From Calothrix brevissima NIES-22 (GTDB lineage Bacteria; Cyanobacteriota; Cyanobacteriia; Cyanobacteriales; Nostocaceae), in contig NZ_AP018207.1 of assembly GCF_002367995.1 (NCBI RefSeq), positions 1,550,001-1,614,000 on the forward strand: a stretch of 64,000 nucleotides of DNA, in the 5' to 3' direction. Positions 43,665 to 52,868 of this stretch are shown here, one piece after another (position 1 is the first letter of the stretch; every line of letters begins with the position of its first letter). The notes below the pieces were generated by a model, which saw nothing but the letters and a program-made list of their open reading frames with translations, ran no database searches and had not been told where the DNA came from. Made by a program: the position numbers and the translations under genes.

Positions 43665-44450
43665 ATGGCGAATCGAGAGCATCTAGCTTTGCTCAAAGCT
43701 GGTGCGGTTCAATGGCTTGAGTGGAGAAATAACAATCCCCAGATTGAACCAGATATCAGTGGTGCAAATCTCTGTGGAGATAACCTTAGAGGTGCTAACC
43801 TGCAAGGGGCGAATTTAACGAGAACCGATTTAAGTTATGCTTTGCTGGTACGCGCAAACCTGAGCGGTGCTGACTTAAGTAGTGCTAATCTCTACAGCGC
43901 CAAGCTAATTGAAGCGAATTTGAGTGCAGCTAACTTCAGCGTTGCTAATTTAAGCGGAACTAACTTAAAACAAGCGAATCTTAGCCATGCTAACCTCATA
44001 GGCTGTGATTTGAGTTGGGCAAATTTGAGCGATGCTGCGATCGCAAATGCTAATCTCATAGGTGCAGATTTAAGCAATGCTGACTTAAGAGACGCTGATT
44101 TAGATGGCGCTAAACTCATCCGCGCTAATCTCTGTTTTGCCAATCTGATGCAGTCTAATTTAATTGCAGCTGATTTAAGCGAAGCTTATTTACACGAAGC
44201 AGAATTAATAGAAGCTTACCTTTACAAAGCTAACCTTTATAAAGCCAATCTCACCAAAGCTCACCTGAGCGGTGCATATCTATTCCGCGCCAACCTCAGC
44301 GAAGCCGATTTACGGGGTGCAAACTTATCTTGGACTAACCTTAAAGGCGCAAACCTCGCCGGCGCAAATCTCAGAGGCGCAAAACTCCGGGGAGCAAAAC
44401 TTGACGGTGCTAATCTGCAAGAGGCGATAATGCCGGAAGATGAGGATTGA
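43665..44450 (+). CDS. Pentapeptide-repeat protein
   Basis: This protein of about 261 residues starts [20 protein letters not shown] and then consists almost entirely of about 45 ANLSx pentapeptides ([39 protein letters not shown]) forming a quadrilateral beta-helix. AAAGGAG seven bases before the ATG gives a strong start; the longer frame from 43605 lies inside ccmP. It is probably cotranscribed with ccmP (10-base gap). Its role is unknown; linkage to the carboxysome is only positional. The stop codon lies within a heptamer repeat. Confidence 0.9.
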   Translation: MANREHLALLKAGAVQWLEWRNNNPQIEPDISGANLCGDNLRGANLQGANLTRTDLSYALLVRANLSGADLSSANLYSAKLIEANLSAANFSVANLSGTNLKQANLSHANLIGCDLSWANLSDAAIANANLIGADLSNADLRDADLDGAKLIRANLCFANLMQSNLIAADLSEAYLHEAELIEAYLYKANLYKANLTKAHLSGAYLFRANLSEADLRGANLSWTNLKGANLAGANLRGAKLRGAKLDGANLQEAIMPEDED

Positions 44451-44509
44451 CGGTTGACGGTTGACGGTTGACGGTTGACTGTTGACTGTTGACTGTTGAC
44501 TGTTGACTG
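44447..44509. repeat. Nine tandem heptamers (four TTGACGG, five TTGACTG)
   Basis: The tract switches from TTGACGG to TTGACTG half-way. Its first unit supplies the TGA stop of the preceding pentapeptide gene. Confidence 0.95.
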
Positions 44510-44602
44510 TTAACGCTAAACCACTGACAACTGACCACTGACTACTAACTATTGGGTAATCTAATAACAAAGGGTATTAGGAATTGCGGAGCAAATTATC
44601 CT

Positions 44603-45154
44603 ATGAAGAATGCTAAAAAGCGTTGGATGACTCTTAACTTAGGTGTAGTGGCAATAATGCCAACGTTAATATTTTTAGCATTTCTCCATCGTGCTACGGC
44701 TGACGATCCGGGAAGCTGTTTTATGGTAACTTCCTCTGGGAAAACTGTCAGTTTAGGTAGCCTTTGCGGTGCAACACCTGTAGATAGTAGAGTTTTTCGC
44801 ATTCCTATTAAACGGCGGATGGGGAAAACTCCGGTTGTGGATGTCACCTTCAATCAACAACAAACTTTTGAGATGATTTTAGATACAGGTGCTAGCAGTA
44901 CTTTGATTACTCAAAAAATGGCGAATGCCCTGAAACTTCAGCCTACAGGGAAAATCAACGCCCAAATAGCCGATGGAACTGAAGTACAATTTGTCACTAG
45001 CCAAGTCCAAAATATTACTGTGGGATCGGCTATAGCTAGTAATATTGAAGTTGCGATCGCACCGAAAGCCGCGATCGGATTATTAGGTCACGATTTTTTT
45101 GAGAATTACGATATCAAGATTTTGGAAAAAGAAGTAGAATTTCGTCATCGATGA
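44603..45154 (+). CDS. Retropepsin-like aspartic protease, membrane-anchored
   Basis: This protein of about 183 residues has an N-terminal membrane helix (LGVVAIMPTLIFLAFLHR), then a single retropepsin-like domain with the active-site motif EMILDTGASSTLITQ and the conserved flap and end strands (IADGTEVQFVTSQVQ, AAIGLLGHDFFENYDIKIL). Such single-domain proteases act as dimers. The extracytoplasmic face is likely. The start is ATG MKNAKKRWM, since the longer frame lacks support. Substrate unknown. Confidence 0.88.
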   Translation: MKNAKKRWMTLNLGVVAIMPTLIFLAFLHRATADDPGSCFMVTSSGKTVSLGSLCGATPVDSRVFRIPIKRRMGKTPVVDVTFNQQQTFEMILDTGASSTLITQKMANALKLQPTGKINAQIADGTEVQFVTSQVQNITVGSAIASNIEVAIAPKAAIGLLGHDFFENYDIKILEKEVEFRHR

Positions 45155-45158
45155 TTTG

Positions 45159-45200
45159 GTCAACAGTCAACCGTCAACAGTCAACAGTCAACAGTCAACA
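45159..45200. repeat. Tandem GTCAACA heptamers
   Basis: GTCAACAGTCAACCGTCAAC units between the protease gene and the converging oxidoreductase gene. Confidence 0.85.
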
Positions 45201-46315
45201 AAACTGTCCAAGTTGGGTACATTTACCCAACTTGCTGCTTGATGGGATTCATGGCATAAATCCATTAATAATTGCGAGTAAACGCCTTCTCGTAGTGATG
45301 GAATTATTTGTTGCTGGCTGTAAATTCCCTGTATCCATCGATCTACTACGCGGATAAATGCGGAAATTCTTCCATCGGCGTGGTTTTGGGGAAACATTAA
45401 CTCAGAGGGAATTTCGATTTCACTTAAGGCTTTACCTGGTTCGGAACCCCAAACCCGAAAACCGTGGATGTAATCTTTTTGATTTTCACTACCTAAAACT
45501 AAAGTACCGCGATCGCCATATACTTCTACCCAATGAGTTCTCGGTGCGTGAACTACTGCACTAATGGTAACCTGGCAAGGTGTACCATCGGCTAATTCTA
45601 ACGTCAGCACGCAGGTGTCATCTGTATTCACTGGCTTGCTTTCGCCTGTAGCGGGATCGATGCGTGTGGGAATGGCGGTGGTTAAATGGGCGCTGAGTCG
45701 GCGTACCGGGCCAAATAACCAATATATATAATCAAAGGCGTGGGAACCTAAGGAACCTAATGCACCACCTCCCTTATCTTGAGAAGAATACCAATTCCAA
45801 GGGCGAGAAGTATCTGCACGGGAAGAACCCAACCAATCAATTCTAATTAACCGCTTGTTACCTACATAATCTGCTGATAATAGTTGAGCAAACTTTTGCC
45901 ATCCTGGAACAAAGCGAAATTCAAAGTCTACAGTTGCAATTACACCTTGCTTTTGCGCTAACTGATAAAGTTCCTTCGCCTCAGTTGCGTTTAAAGCCGT
46001 CGGTTTTTCCAGTAATAAATGTTTCCCGGCTTGCAGTACTGTTTTTGCCATTTCATAGTGCAAAAACGGTGGGGTAGCGATGGTAACTGCTTGCACTTCG
46101 GGTAACTTGACGATATCTGCAATTGTATCGCAGGCATGGGGGATATTATTGGATTGGGCGATCGCTCTAGCTTTATTGATATCTCGATGATAAACTGCCA
46201 CCACCTCCGTTTGCGGATGTGCTTGCAATCCGGGGATGTGGACTTTTTGCCCAAATCCTGTACCAACAACCGCCACGCCTATCTTTTGTTGATTTGTTTG
46301 CAATGTAGAAACCAT
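45188..46315 (-). CDS. Gfo/Idh/MocA-family oxidoreductase
   Basis: This 375-residue protein has an N-terminal NAD(P)-binding Rossmann domain (VAVVGTGFGQKVHIPGLQAH), the family motif LLLEKPTALNATEAKEL with the catalytic Lys, and a C-terminal alpha/beta domain (GGGALGSLGSHAFDYIYWLF; DDTCVLTLELADGTPCQVTI). It probably oxidises or reduces a sugar or cyclitol; the exact substrate cannot be read. It is monocistronic and convergent with the protease gene. Heptamer repeats reach into its last codons. Confidence 0.93.
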   Translation of the reverse strand: MVSTLQTNQQKIGVAVVGTGFGQKVHIPGLQAHPQTEVVAVYHRDINKARAIAQSNNIPHACDTIADIVKLPEVQAVTIATPPFLHYEMAKTVLQAGKHLLLEKPTALNATEAKELYQLAQKQGVIATVDFEFRFVPGWQKFAQLLSADYVGNKRLIRIDWLGSSRADTSRPWNWYSSQDKGGGALGSLGSHAFDYIYWLFGPVRRLSAHLTTAIPTRIDPATGESKPVNTDDTCVLTLELADGTPCQVTISAVVHAPRTHWVEVYGDRGTLVLGSENQKDYIHGFRVWGSEPGKALSEIEIPSELMFPQNHADGRISAFIRVVDRWIQGIYSQQQIIPSLREGVYSQLLMDLCHESHQAASWVNVPNLDSFVDC

Positions 46316-46357
46316 ATGGTTGACAGATTTATCACACTATGCATTAAAGGGAAGGGA

Positions 46358-46393
46358 AGGGGGACAAGGAGGACAAGGAAGACAAGGGGGACA
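46358..46393. repeat. Tandem GGGACAAGG-type nonamers
   Basis: GGGGGACAAGGAGGACAAGG then AAGACAAGGGGGACA, upstream of the oxidoreductase gene; same class as 35111-35155. Confidence 0.85.
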
Positions 46394-46558
46394 TAAATGT
46401 TTCAAGTCAGCTAATCGTGAGAAAATCTCATAACCAAGTATGGAAATCTTTCCTAGCCCCTAGCTTTCTCATCAAGATTACAGGAAATCTTGGAGCGTTG
46501 CAAAAAATTAGATCCCCGAATTAGCGATCGCCCCACCTCTACAATAGTGTGTGGTACG

Positions 46559-48517
46559 TCACATGAGTACAGCAGTTTGCAAATGATCCATTGCTGCTAG
46601 CGGATTTGCACCTGGAGCTAAAATTTCATAAGGTCGCATCATTTCATTATCTTCATGGGAGAGGATGTGACAATGCCAGACGTACTCTCCGGGAAGGTCG
46701 AAAGTAGCTGCAACACGAATCACTTCTCCTGGGTCGATGACTACGGTGTCTAGTATACCCGCTTCTTGGGGCGCGGCTGGAGTCGCTGCTCCCTGATATT
46801 GAATATTGGTTAATGGTGCTAATGGATCGATTTGAGTTGCAGTAAAATCTTGTCGGCTGAGTAGTTGAAAACCTGCTTCATGTAAATGGATGGGATGGGA
46901 GTCACGTGTAGTATTATAAATTTCCCAAATCTCCGTATCACCAAGCTGAACGTATTCGGTAATGGGATCGTCCCACATTAAAGCACCATCTCGAATGGTT
47001 CCTAACATGGGTGTAATCCGCCCAAAATTATCGCTAGGATTTTCAAATAAGGCTAACTGTTTAGCAATTGGTAATCCTGTTAGGGGATCTTTGACAATTT
47101 TGGTGAAATCTGGTTTTTTGGGATTTTTACTGCTAGCAACAAAAGTCTGATCGAAACAATCAATACCATCGTTGAATTTCTGAATAATTTTGGGATCGGT
47201 TACTAAGCCAGTATAAGTAGGTAAAGCATCTGGTTGACCCTTACCTCCCCGCAAGGTTGTTGGTAAAGGAGTATCAGCAACAGTTACCTGATTCCCCACT
47301 TTAAAAGCCATGATTTGACTCGTTGTTTCTGGATCGTTGGGAACTGGTTCGCTGTCACCATCACCCGCAAAATTATTCAGAATCAGCGTCTCTCCCTGAT
47401 GCCCTTTAAAGTCTACAATTACATCAGCTCGTTTACCTGGAGCTAGTTCCAGATGACTAAGTTTCACTGGCTTGTTGAGTAAACCTAAGTCTGTGCCAAT
47501 TTGATAAAAGTCTAATCCTTGTTGCAGTTGGAGACTGTAGAAACGCGAGTCAGAACCATTCAGTAGTCGGAATCGGTATTTGCGTGGTTCAACATCTAAC
47601 AAAGGCCAGGCTTTACCATTAACGAGGATGACATTACCAGAACCGAACTCTGGGATCACGCTGGGATTGGGTGCGGTTGAGGGAAGCATCGGTTCTAACC
47701 CTGCTGCTGCTAAATCTGCGTTGGAGGCAGGATAAAATAACTGACCATCGGCTGTAAATATCTTGTCTTGAATAACTATCGGATATTCATAGTAAACATC
47801 GGGGTCTTTTTGGCGATCGCCTTGGTAATCAAAATTGACATAATTACCTGGAAGCGAGTTTTCAATGCGAGCAGTTTTGGGATTATCTGGTCTTCCCGTA
47901 TCATACTTATCTCGCAAAATGTAAAACCCTGCTAACCCAGCATAGACATTGAGGCGAGTCATTCCTAAAGCGTGGTCATGATACCAAATGGTTGCAGCTT
48001 GTTGATCGTTGTAGTACTTATAGGCTTGTTTAGCACCTTTATTAATGGCTAACTTTCCGCCTTTACCTGTAGAGGTAAACCAAGCATCAGGAAGACCATC
48101 ATATTTAGATTTGCTTTTTCCACCATGTAAATGGGCAACTACAGGCACACCATCTTTGCTGATACTATACTTGCTATCTGTATAAGCCCAGTGTAGGGTT
48201 GTATCTACTGGTAGTAAATGTTTTTTAGGCAGCTTGCTTTGCCAATTAATCTTGATGGGCTTACCTTTCTGCGCAACAATAGTAGGGCCGAGATAATTTA
48301 GACCAGCCTCATCCCAAACTGGAGCCGAAGGGCTATGGTAACCCCATGTTTGTGCTAGGGGTATTCCCTCGCCTAAACCAAAGTCATGAGTACCTTGACT
48401 CATGGTGATTGTATATTTACCTTTACGCCTAGCATCAATAAAAAGTCCTGGCTGGAGTAAATTTGGTAATGGATTTTTATATTTTTCAATGGTGAGTGGA
48501 TTCAGTAGCGACACCAT
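46559..48517 (-). CDS. Multicopper oxidase (CotA/bilirubin-oxidase-like)
   Basis: This 652-residue enzyme has all copper motifs: VVAHLHGGKSK, ATIWYHDHALGMTRLN, HPIHLHEAGFQLL and EYVWHCHILSHEDNEMM (HCHxxxHxxxxM, type 1 and trinuclear sites). Insertions and motif spacing are of the CotA/phenoxazinone/bilirubin oxidase type rather than CopA. Neither a signal peptide nor a twin-arginine motif is visible at the N-terminus (MVSLLNPLTIEKYKNPL), so its location is unclear. It couples oxidation of phenols, bilins or metals to reduction of oxygen. Stand-alone gene with a long upstream region. Confidence 0.95.
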   Translation of the reverse strand: MVSLLNPLTIEKYKNPLPNLLQPGLFIDARRKGKYTITMSQGTHDFGLGEGIPLAQTWGYHSPSAPVWDEAGLNYLGPTIVAQKGKPIKINWQSKLPKKHLLPVDTTLHWAYTDSKYSISKDGVPVVAHLHGGKSKSKYDGLPDAWFTSTGKGGKLAINKGAKQAYKYYNDQQAATIWYHDHALGMTRLNVYAGLAGFYILRDKYDTGRPDNPKTARIENSLPGNYVNFDYQGDRQKDPDVYYEYPIVIQDKIFTADGQLFYPASNADLAAAGLEPMLPSTAPNPSVIPEFGSGNVILVNGKAWPLLDVEPRKYRFRLLNGSDSRFYSLQLQQGLDFYQIGTDLGLLNKPVKLSHLELAPGKRADVIVDFKGHQGETLILNNFAGDGDSEPVPNDPETTSQIMAFKVGNQVTVADTPLPTTLRGGKGQPDALPTYTGLVTDPKIIQKFNDGIDCFDQTFVASSKNPKKPDFTKIVKDPLTGLPIAKQLALFENPSDNFGRITPMLGTIRDGALMWDDPITEYVQLGDTEIWEIYNTTRDSHPIHLHEAGFQLLSRQDFTATQIDPLAPLTNIQYQGAATPAAPQEAGILDTVVIDPGEVIRVAATFDLPGEYVWHCHILSHEDNEMMRPYEILAPGANPLAAMDHLQTAVLM

Positions 48518-49366
48518 AGTAGATAACCCCTGTGTAGTTCAGATCAACCCTATAGAAAAAACCACAGCATAACTAGCTAAAACATCGATTTTAATTATCA
48601 TGAGACCTCTTGCATAAATATCTTTTTGTCTCACGCAAAGAAGAGCCAGTGCGCTCTCGCGCTCCGCCGGCTCCCTCACTGGCGTGCAAAGAAAAAGGTA
48701 AGAATAAGGACTTTTGCAAGAAGTCTATTGTTTTAGAACTATGTAGCGATCGCATCGCTGATGTCGTTTAGTTAGTTTGTGGTCGATTAAATGTTCAGAA
48801 ATACTTAGCTCTCTCTGAATATACAAGCAGCACCGAAATTAAAGAAAAATCTCACCTTCATCGCCTTTGTAGTCAATGAAGGTTCTGATTTCGAGAGTCA
48901 AAGCTTTTATGTAGATAAATCTAGGTAATAAATGTGAGGAACTTGTGAGGAGAAAAATAATTAATAATTTGTAAAATATTTTCTGTTTGGGGAGAATGAG
49001 CGCGATCGCTATTTTGAATATATCAAGTTTTGTTAATTATTAAACAGCTAGATATGACAAGTATTTTACAATTTGAAAATTAAGTATAAAAATAAAAATA
49101 ATTCAAGGTTTGTATTCTGGGCTAAAGTCCTGAATACACAATAAAATATCACTTTCTACATTGCTAAATATAGTTTGGATATAGCAAGCCTCAATGATTA
49201 ATAAATATCTATCTTCCTTGTCATTTTTGTTCAGATATCAAATAGGATTGCTATATTCCTGATTTTTCTTGAATGCGATCGCCCAGAAAAATCCCGTAAT
49301 TCAGAGAGTAAAATCAACATTCTCTGACAAATCACAATCATAATTTTGTCAGCCAGAAAAATTGAT
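48518..49366. other. 849-base intergenic region
   Basis: No gene is recognised. It holds a MITE-like element (48603-48726) and otherwise AT-rich sequence with single HIP1-like sites. The multicopper oxidase promoter should lie just beyond 48517. Confidence 0.5.
48603..48726. mobile_element. MITE-like element with IS5-type ends
   Basis: Left end AGACCTCTTGCATAAATA and right end (complement) AGACTTCTTGCAAAAGTCC are imperfect terminal inverted repeats of about 18 bases, 124 bases apart. Inside, CCAGTGCGCTCTCGCGCTCC and CCGGCTCCCTCACTGGCG form a second inverted repeat. No coding capacity. Confidence 0.6.
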
Positions 49367-50068
49367 TTACGATAGAGCAGAAACTATAGCCCGATCCTGA
49401 GCTAATTTGCCATCTTCCATGTGGACAATGCGATCGGCAATATCTAAAATTCGGTTGTCGTGAGTCACCATCAAAATAGTACAACCTTGCTCTTTAGCGA
49501 GTTTTTGCATCAGATTAACTACATCTCGACCAGATTTACTATCCAGTGCTGCTGTTGGTTCATCTGCTAAGACAATTCTCGGACGACTAACTAAAGCACG
49601 CGCGATCGCAACTCGTTGTTTTTGTCCCCCTGATAAATCATCAGGATAGTAATTGAGGCGATTTCCTAATCCTACTTGTTCCAGCATTTCCGCAGAACGA
49701 GTTTTCATTTCTTCGGGTGAAATATCTTTGTGTAATTCTAAACCCATACGCACATTTTGCAGTGCGGTCAAACTACCATGCAAATTATGTGCTTGGAAAA
49801 TATAGCCATGACTGCGCCTAGCTTCGGTAAGTTGCGCAGCATTCGCACCGCAGAGTTCTCGACCTAATACTTGCAAACTTCCAGATTGCGCCGAACGCAA
49901 ACCACCTACCAAAGTTAGCAATGTGGTTTTACCAGAACCCGAAGGCCCAGTCATAATGATAATTTCACCAGCGTTAATTTCTAAGGTGATATCAAAGAGA
50001 ACTTGCTTTTTCAATTGACCTTGACCAAAGTAATGGTCGAGATTTTGCACAGAGATTACTGGATTCAT
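49367..50068 (-). CDS. devA: DevA-type ABC exporter ATPase
   Basis: This 233-residue ATPase has Walker A (MTGPSGSGKTTLLTLVGGLR), Q-loop YIFQAHNLHGSLTALQNVRM, signature DDLSGGQKQRVAIARALVSR and Walker B VLADEPTAALDS. The YIFQAHNLHGSL context is characteristic of the cyanobacterial DevA group. It is the last gene of the devB-devC-devA operon. In Anabaena, DevBCA exports glycolipid for the heterocyst envelope; paralogs export other compounds, and the local TetR gene suggests this one may answer to a ligand. Confidence 0.93.
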   Translation of the reverse strand: MNPVISVQNLDHYFGQGQLKKQVLFDITLEINAGEIIIMTGPSGSGKTTLLTLVGGLRSAQSGSLQVLGRELCGANAAQLTEARRSHGYIFQAHNLHGSLTALQNVRMGLELHKDISPEEMKTRSAEMLEQVGLGNRLNYYPDDLSGGQKQRVAIARALVSRPRIVLADEPTAALDSKSGRDVVNLMQKLAKEQGCTILMVTHDNRILDIADRIVHMEDGKLAQDRAIVSALS

Positions 50069-50070
50069 GG

Positions 50071-50126
50071 TTGACGGTTGACTGTTGACGGTTGACTGTT
50101 GACGGTTGACTGTTGACTGTTGACTG
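50071..50126. repeat. Eight tandem heptamers TTGACGG/TTGACTG
   Basis: Alternating TTGACGG and TTGACTG units fill exactly the gap between devC and devA, so they are probably transcribed within the operon mRNA. Confidence 0.95.
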
Positions 50127-51302
50127 TTAAAACATATCTGCGGGATCGGCTGATTGAACTTTGCGAGTAGCGATCGCGCCGGATATCATACACATGATTA
50201 GCGTTAAGATTTGGACTTGGATGGCTCTGGCTAGGGTCATGTAGAGTGGTAAATTGGTGGCGTTTCTGGTTAGTGCGTAAAGTCCTATGGATACGCCAAA
50301 GCCAGGAAGAAAGCCTAATATAGCCATGATTACAGCTTCTTCAAAGACAATCCCTAATAAATAGAGGTTGTTATAGCCCATCGCTTTGAAGGTGGCGTAT
50401 TCTTTCATGTGGGCGTTGACATCTGTAGACAGAACTTGATACACAATTATCACGCCCACCATAAAGCCCATGCCTACACCCAAGCTAAAAATAAAGCCGA
50501 TCGCAGTGTTTGTTTGCCAATAATATTTTTCAAATTCAATAAATTCTTCTTTGGTTAAAACTTTAACATCTTCACCTAAGTGAGCTTTTAAGGTATTCGC
50601 TGTCTGTTTGGGGTCATAACCTGGTTGTAATTGAATTAAACCAAGGCTGAGGCTACTAGCATCGCGCCGGGGAAATAGCCGCAAAAAGTTCTGGTCGCTG
50701 GTGATTAATGTACCATCGGCAATGAAGGATGCACCGATAGAAAATAAGCCGTTAATGCTGATGGTACGGCGATCGAGTTCTGTGGTTACAGGTTTTCCTG
50801 CATTAATTTGCGCGATCGCTTGTTGATAATCTCCCCGCGCCGCGCGATCGAATAGCATGGTATCTGGTAGTTTAACCATATCTTTTTGGCGGTTCACTTC
50901 CGGCAAATCAAATACCTGTTTATCCGGATTGAACCCCATCACCAGTACTGCTGTCTTTTTCTTAGTTTGGGGATTCTTCCAATCTGCAAAGTTAATATAC
51001 ACTCCCTCGGCTGACTTTATCCCTGGTAAGTCCATTGCTTGATACAATCGCCGCCTAGTAAAGCTGGACATATTCGCCAAGTTACGCGCTTGGGGACTCA
51101 CCAGCACAATATCAGCTTCCAAACTGCGGTGTATTCTGGTGTTACTGTCATACAACGCCGTCTGAAACCCTAGCTGCATAAACATGAGGACATCTGCAAA
51201 AGCAATACCCGATAGTGCAACTAATAAACGGCTTCTTTGATGACTTAATTGCAACCATCCTAAAGGTGTACGTCGCTGAAGTTGAGATATAAAGCCAATC
51301 AT
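50127..51302 (-). CDS. devC: DevC-type ABC exporter permease
   Basis: This 391-residue permease has an N-terminal membrane helix (LVALSGIAFADVLMFMQLGF), a large periplasmic domain (about residues 45-265) and three C-terminal helices (IGFIFSLGVGMGFMVGVIIV, LLGIVFEEAVIMAILGFLPG, QVQILTLIMCMISGAIATRK), as in MacB/FtsX-type proteins and the DevC family. It overlaps the devB stop by four bases (ATGA), so the two are translationally coupled. Confidence 0.94.
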   Translation of the reverse strand: MIGFISQLQRRTPLGWLQLSHQRSRLLVALSGIAFADVLMFMQLGFQTALYDSNTRIHRSLEADIVLVSPQARNLANMSSFTRRRLYQAMDLPGIKSAEGVYINFADWKNPQTKKKTAVLVMGFNPDKQVFDLPEVNRQKDMVKLPDTMLFDRAARGDYQQAIAQINAGKPVTTELDRRTISINGLFSIGASFIADGTLITSDQNFLRLFPRRDASSLSLGLIQLQPGYDPKQTANTLKAHLGEDVKVLTKEEFIEFEKYYWQTNTAIGFIFSLGVGMGFMVGVIIVYQVLSTDVNAHMKEYATFKAMGYNNLYLLGIVFEEAVIMAILGFLPGFGVSIGLYALTRNATNLPLYMTLARAIQVQILTLIMCMISGAIATRKVQSADPADMF

Positions 51303-52606
51303 TGTGCAATCACCGCCTTGACTTGCAAATTGGTAAATTGGGCGGCTTTGGCGCTGGATGCAGAATCTAGTTTGATATGTACTTCAACGATTCTGGCGTC
51401 AATATTACTAGAGGGATCGGCGTTAATCACATTTTGCCGTTGTACTTGCATTCCAATCCAATCGACAGTTCCCTGCAATTCGTTGGGGAGAGAATCGCTG
51501 GTAACTTTGACAAGCTGTCCTGGCTTTACTTTATGAATATCACTTTGATAAACTTCTGCCACTGCATACATCTGGTCAGTTTGACCTAATTCAACTATTC
51601 CATCATTCCCCACGGTTTCACCTGCGCGGGTATGAATCTTTAGAATTTGTCCAGATTTAGGAGCGCGAATATATGCTTGATTAAGTTGGGCTTGAATTTT
51701 ATCGACGGTAGCTTGGGCGCTGTCTACTTCTGCTTGGGCGTTGGCGATATCTGTGGGGCGAACTTCTGCGGTTTGATTGAGGGTAGCTTTGGCTTCGCTG
51801 ATTTGTTGTTGTAATGTGGCGATGGTTTTGTCGCGGTTGGCTTTGGCTTCGTTAATTTGCTGTTCTAGGGTGGCGACAGTTCTAGTTTTAGTGGCTTGGC
51901 TTTCGACAAATTGCTGGGTGCTGGTTTCGGCGCTTAATCTGCGACGATCTACTTCTTGGCTGGAAATTGCGCCTTCTTTATATAAACTCTCGTAGCGTTG
52001 TACATCAGCTTGGGCGTTGCGCTTTTCGGCGGCGACACGGGCGACGGTTGCTTGTAAGCTTTGTTGTTGTCCTTGTAATTCTGCTTCTAGACGGTTAATT
52101 ATCGCTTGCTGGGTTCTCATACTTCCTTCGAGTTCCACTTGCAAACGATTAATAGCTGCTTGACGCGCTGCAATTTCGCCTTGCTTTGCACCAGCTTTAA
52201 CCTGCGCCAGTCGAGATTTTTGCACATCAACTTGTCTTTGCGCTTCACCCAAACTCGCCTGTAAGCGATCGCGACTATCCATTATTGCAATTACTTGTCC
52301 AACTTTGACGCGATCGCCTTCTTTCACCAACAATTGCTCTACCCGATTTCCTTCGTTCGCCGTCGGTGCGGATAGTTTAATTACTTCACCATTGGGTTCT
52401 AACCTGCCCAACGCTGTGACAGTTTTAACAACGGGTTGAATAGGCGTTGCTAGTTCTGGCTTCTTCCCAGAATCAGCCTGGAACTTAGTAACCGTATAAA
52501 CACTAGCCCCGGCTGTAATTAAAGCTGTAATTATTGCCAGAATGGTAGGTGACTTAAAAATACCTTGGGAAGCCCGAAAACCTAATAAATTCCAGTTTTG
52601 CGCCAT
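51299..52606 (-). CDS. devB: DevB-type membrane fusion protein
   Basis: This 435-residue adaptor has one N-terminal membrane helix (SPTILAIITALITAGASVYT), the conserved TALGRLEPNGEVIKLSAP, a lipoyl-like half (RVEQLLVKEGDRVKVGQVIA), a long coiled coil rich in Q, A and E (~115-305) and the second half (YIRAPKSGQILKIHTRAGE). These are the marks of DevB, which links the inner-membrane DevCA complex to a TolC-like channel such as HgdD. It is the first gene of the operon, with AAGGGGAA before its ATG. The upstream region carries two TetR-type operators. Confidence 0.94.
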   Translation of the reverse strand: MAQNWNLLGFRASQGIFKSPTILAIITALITAGASVYTVTKFQADSGKKPELATPIQPVVKTVTALGRLEPNGEVIKLSAPTANEGNRVEQLLVKEGDRVKVGQVIAIMDSRDRLQASLGEAQRQVDVQKSRLAQVKAGAKQGEIAARQAAINRLQVELEGSMRTQQAIINRLEAELQGQQQSLQATVARVAAEKRNAQADVQRYESLYKEGAISSQEVDRRRLSAETSTQQFVESQATKTRTVATLEQQINEAKANRDKTIATLQQQISEAKATLNQTAEVRPTDIANAQAEVDSAQATVDKIQAQLNQAYIRAPKSGQILKIHTRAGETVGNDGIVELGQTDQMYAVAEVYQSDIHKVKPGQLVKVTSDSLPNELQGTVDWIGMQVQRQNVINADPSSNIDARIVEVHIKLDSASSAKAAQFTNLQVKAVIAQ

Positions 52607-52634
52607 AGTATTCCCCTTTTGTTGGCGGCATCAT

Positions 52635-52687
52635 TAAACTAAACCGTCCAGTTCAAAATTATGCTAAACTAAACCGAGTAGTTTAGT
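52635..52687. promoter_or_regulatory. Two TetR-type operator-like sites upstream of devB
   Basis: Site 1 is TAAACTAAACCGTCCAGTTC at 52635-52654; site 2 is CTAAACTAAACCGAGTAGTT from 52664, completed by TAGT to 52687, and contains the perfect inverted repeat ACTAAAC-CGAGTA-GTTTAGT. Both share AAACTAAACCGnnnAGTT and lie 30 bases apart, three helical turns. They sit between devB and the divergent TetR gene. Confidence 0.7.
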
Positions 52688-52690
52688 CAA

Positions 52691-52825
52691 GGGGCATTAA
52701 GTATTGGGCATGGGGCATGGGGCATTGGGCATTGGGCATTGGGCATTGGGAGAGTATTGATGTAATTTTCCTCCTTGTCTTCCTTGTCTCCCTTGTTCCC
52801 CTTGTCTCCCTTGTCCCCCCTCTCC
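52691..52825. repeat. Compound tandem repeats between devB and the TetR gene
   Basis: GGGCATTGGGCATTGGGCAT units, then CTTGTCTTCCTTGTCTCC and further TTGTC(C/T)CCC nonamers. False reading frames run through both strands. Confidence 0.9.
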
Positions 52826-52868
52826 CCCAATCCCCAGTAAGATGGTTATAAGCAAAATTGATAGACAC

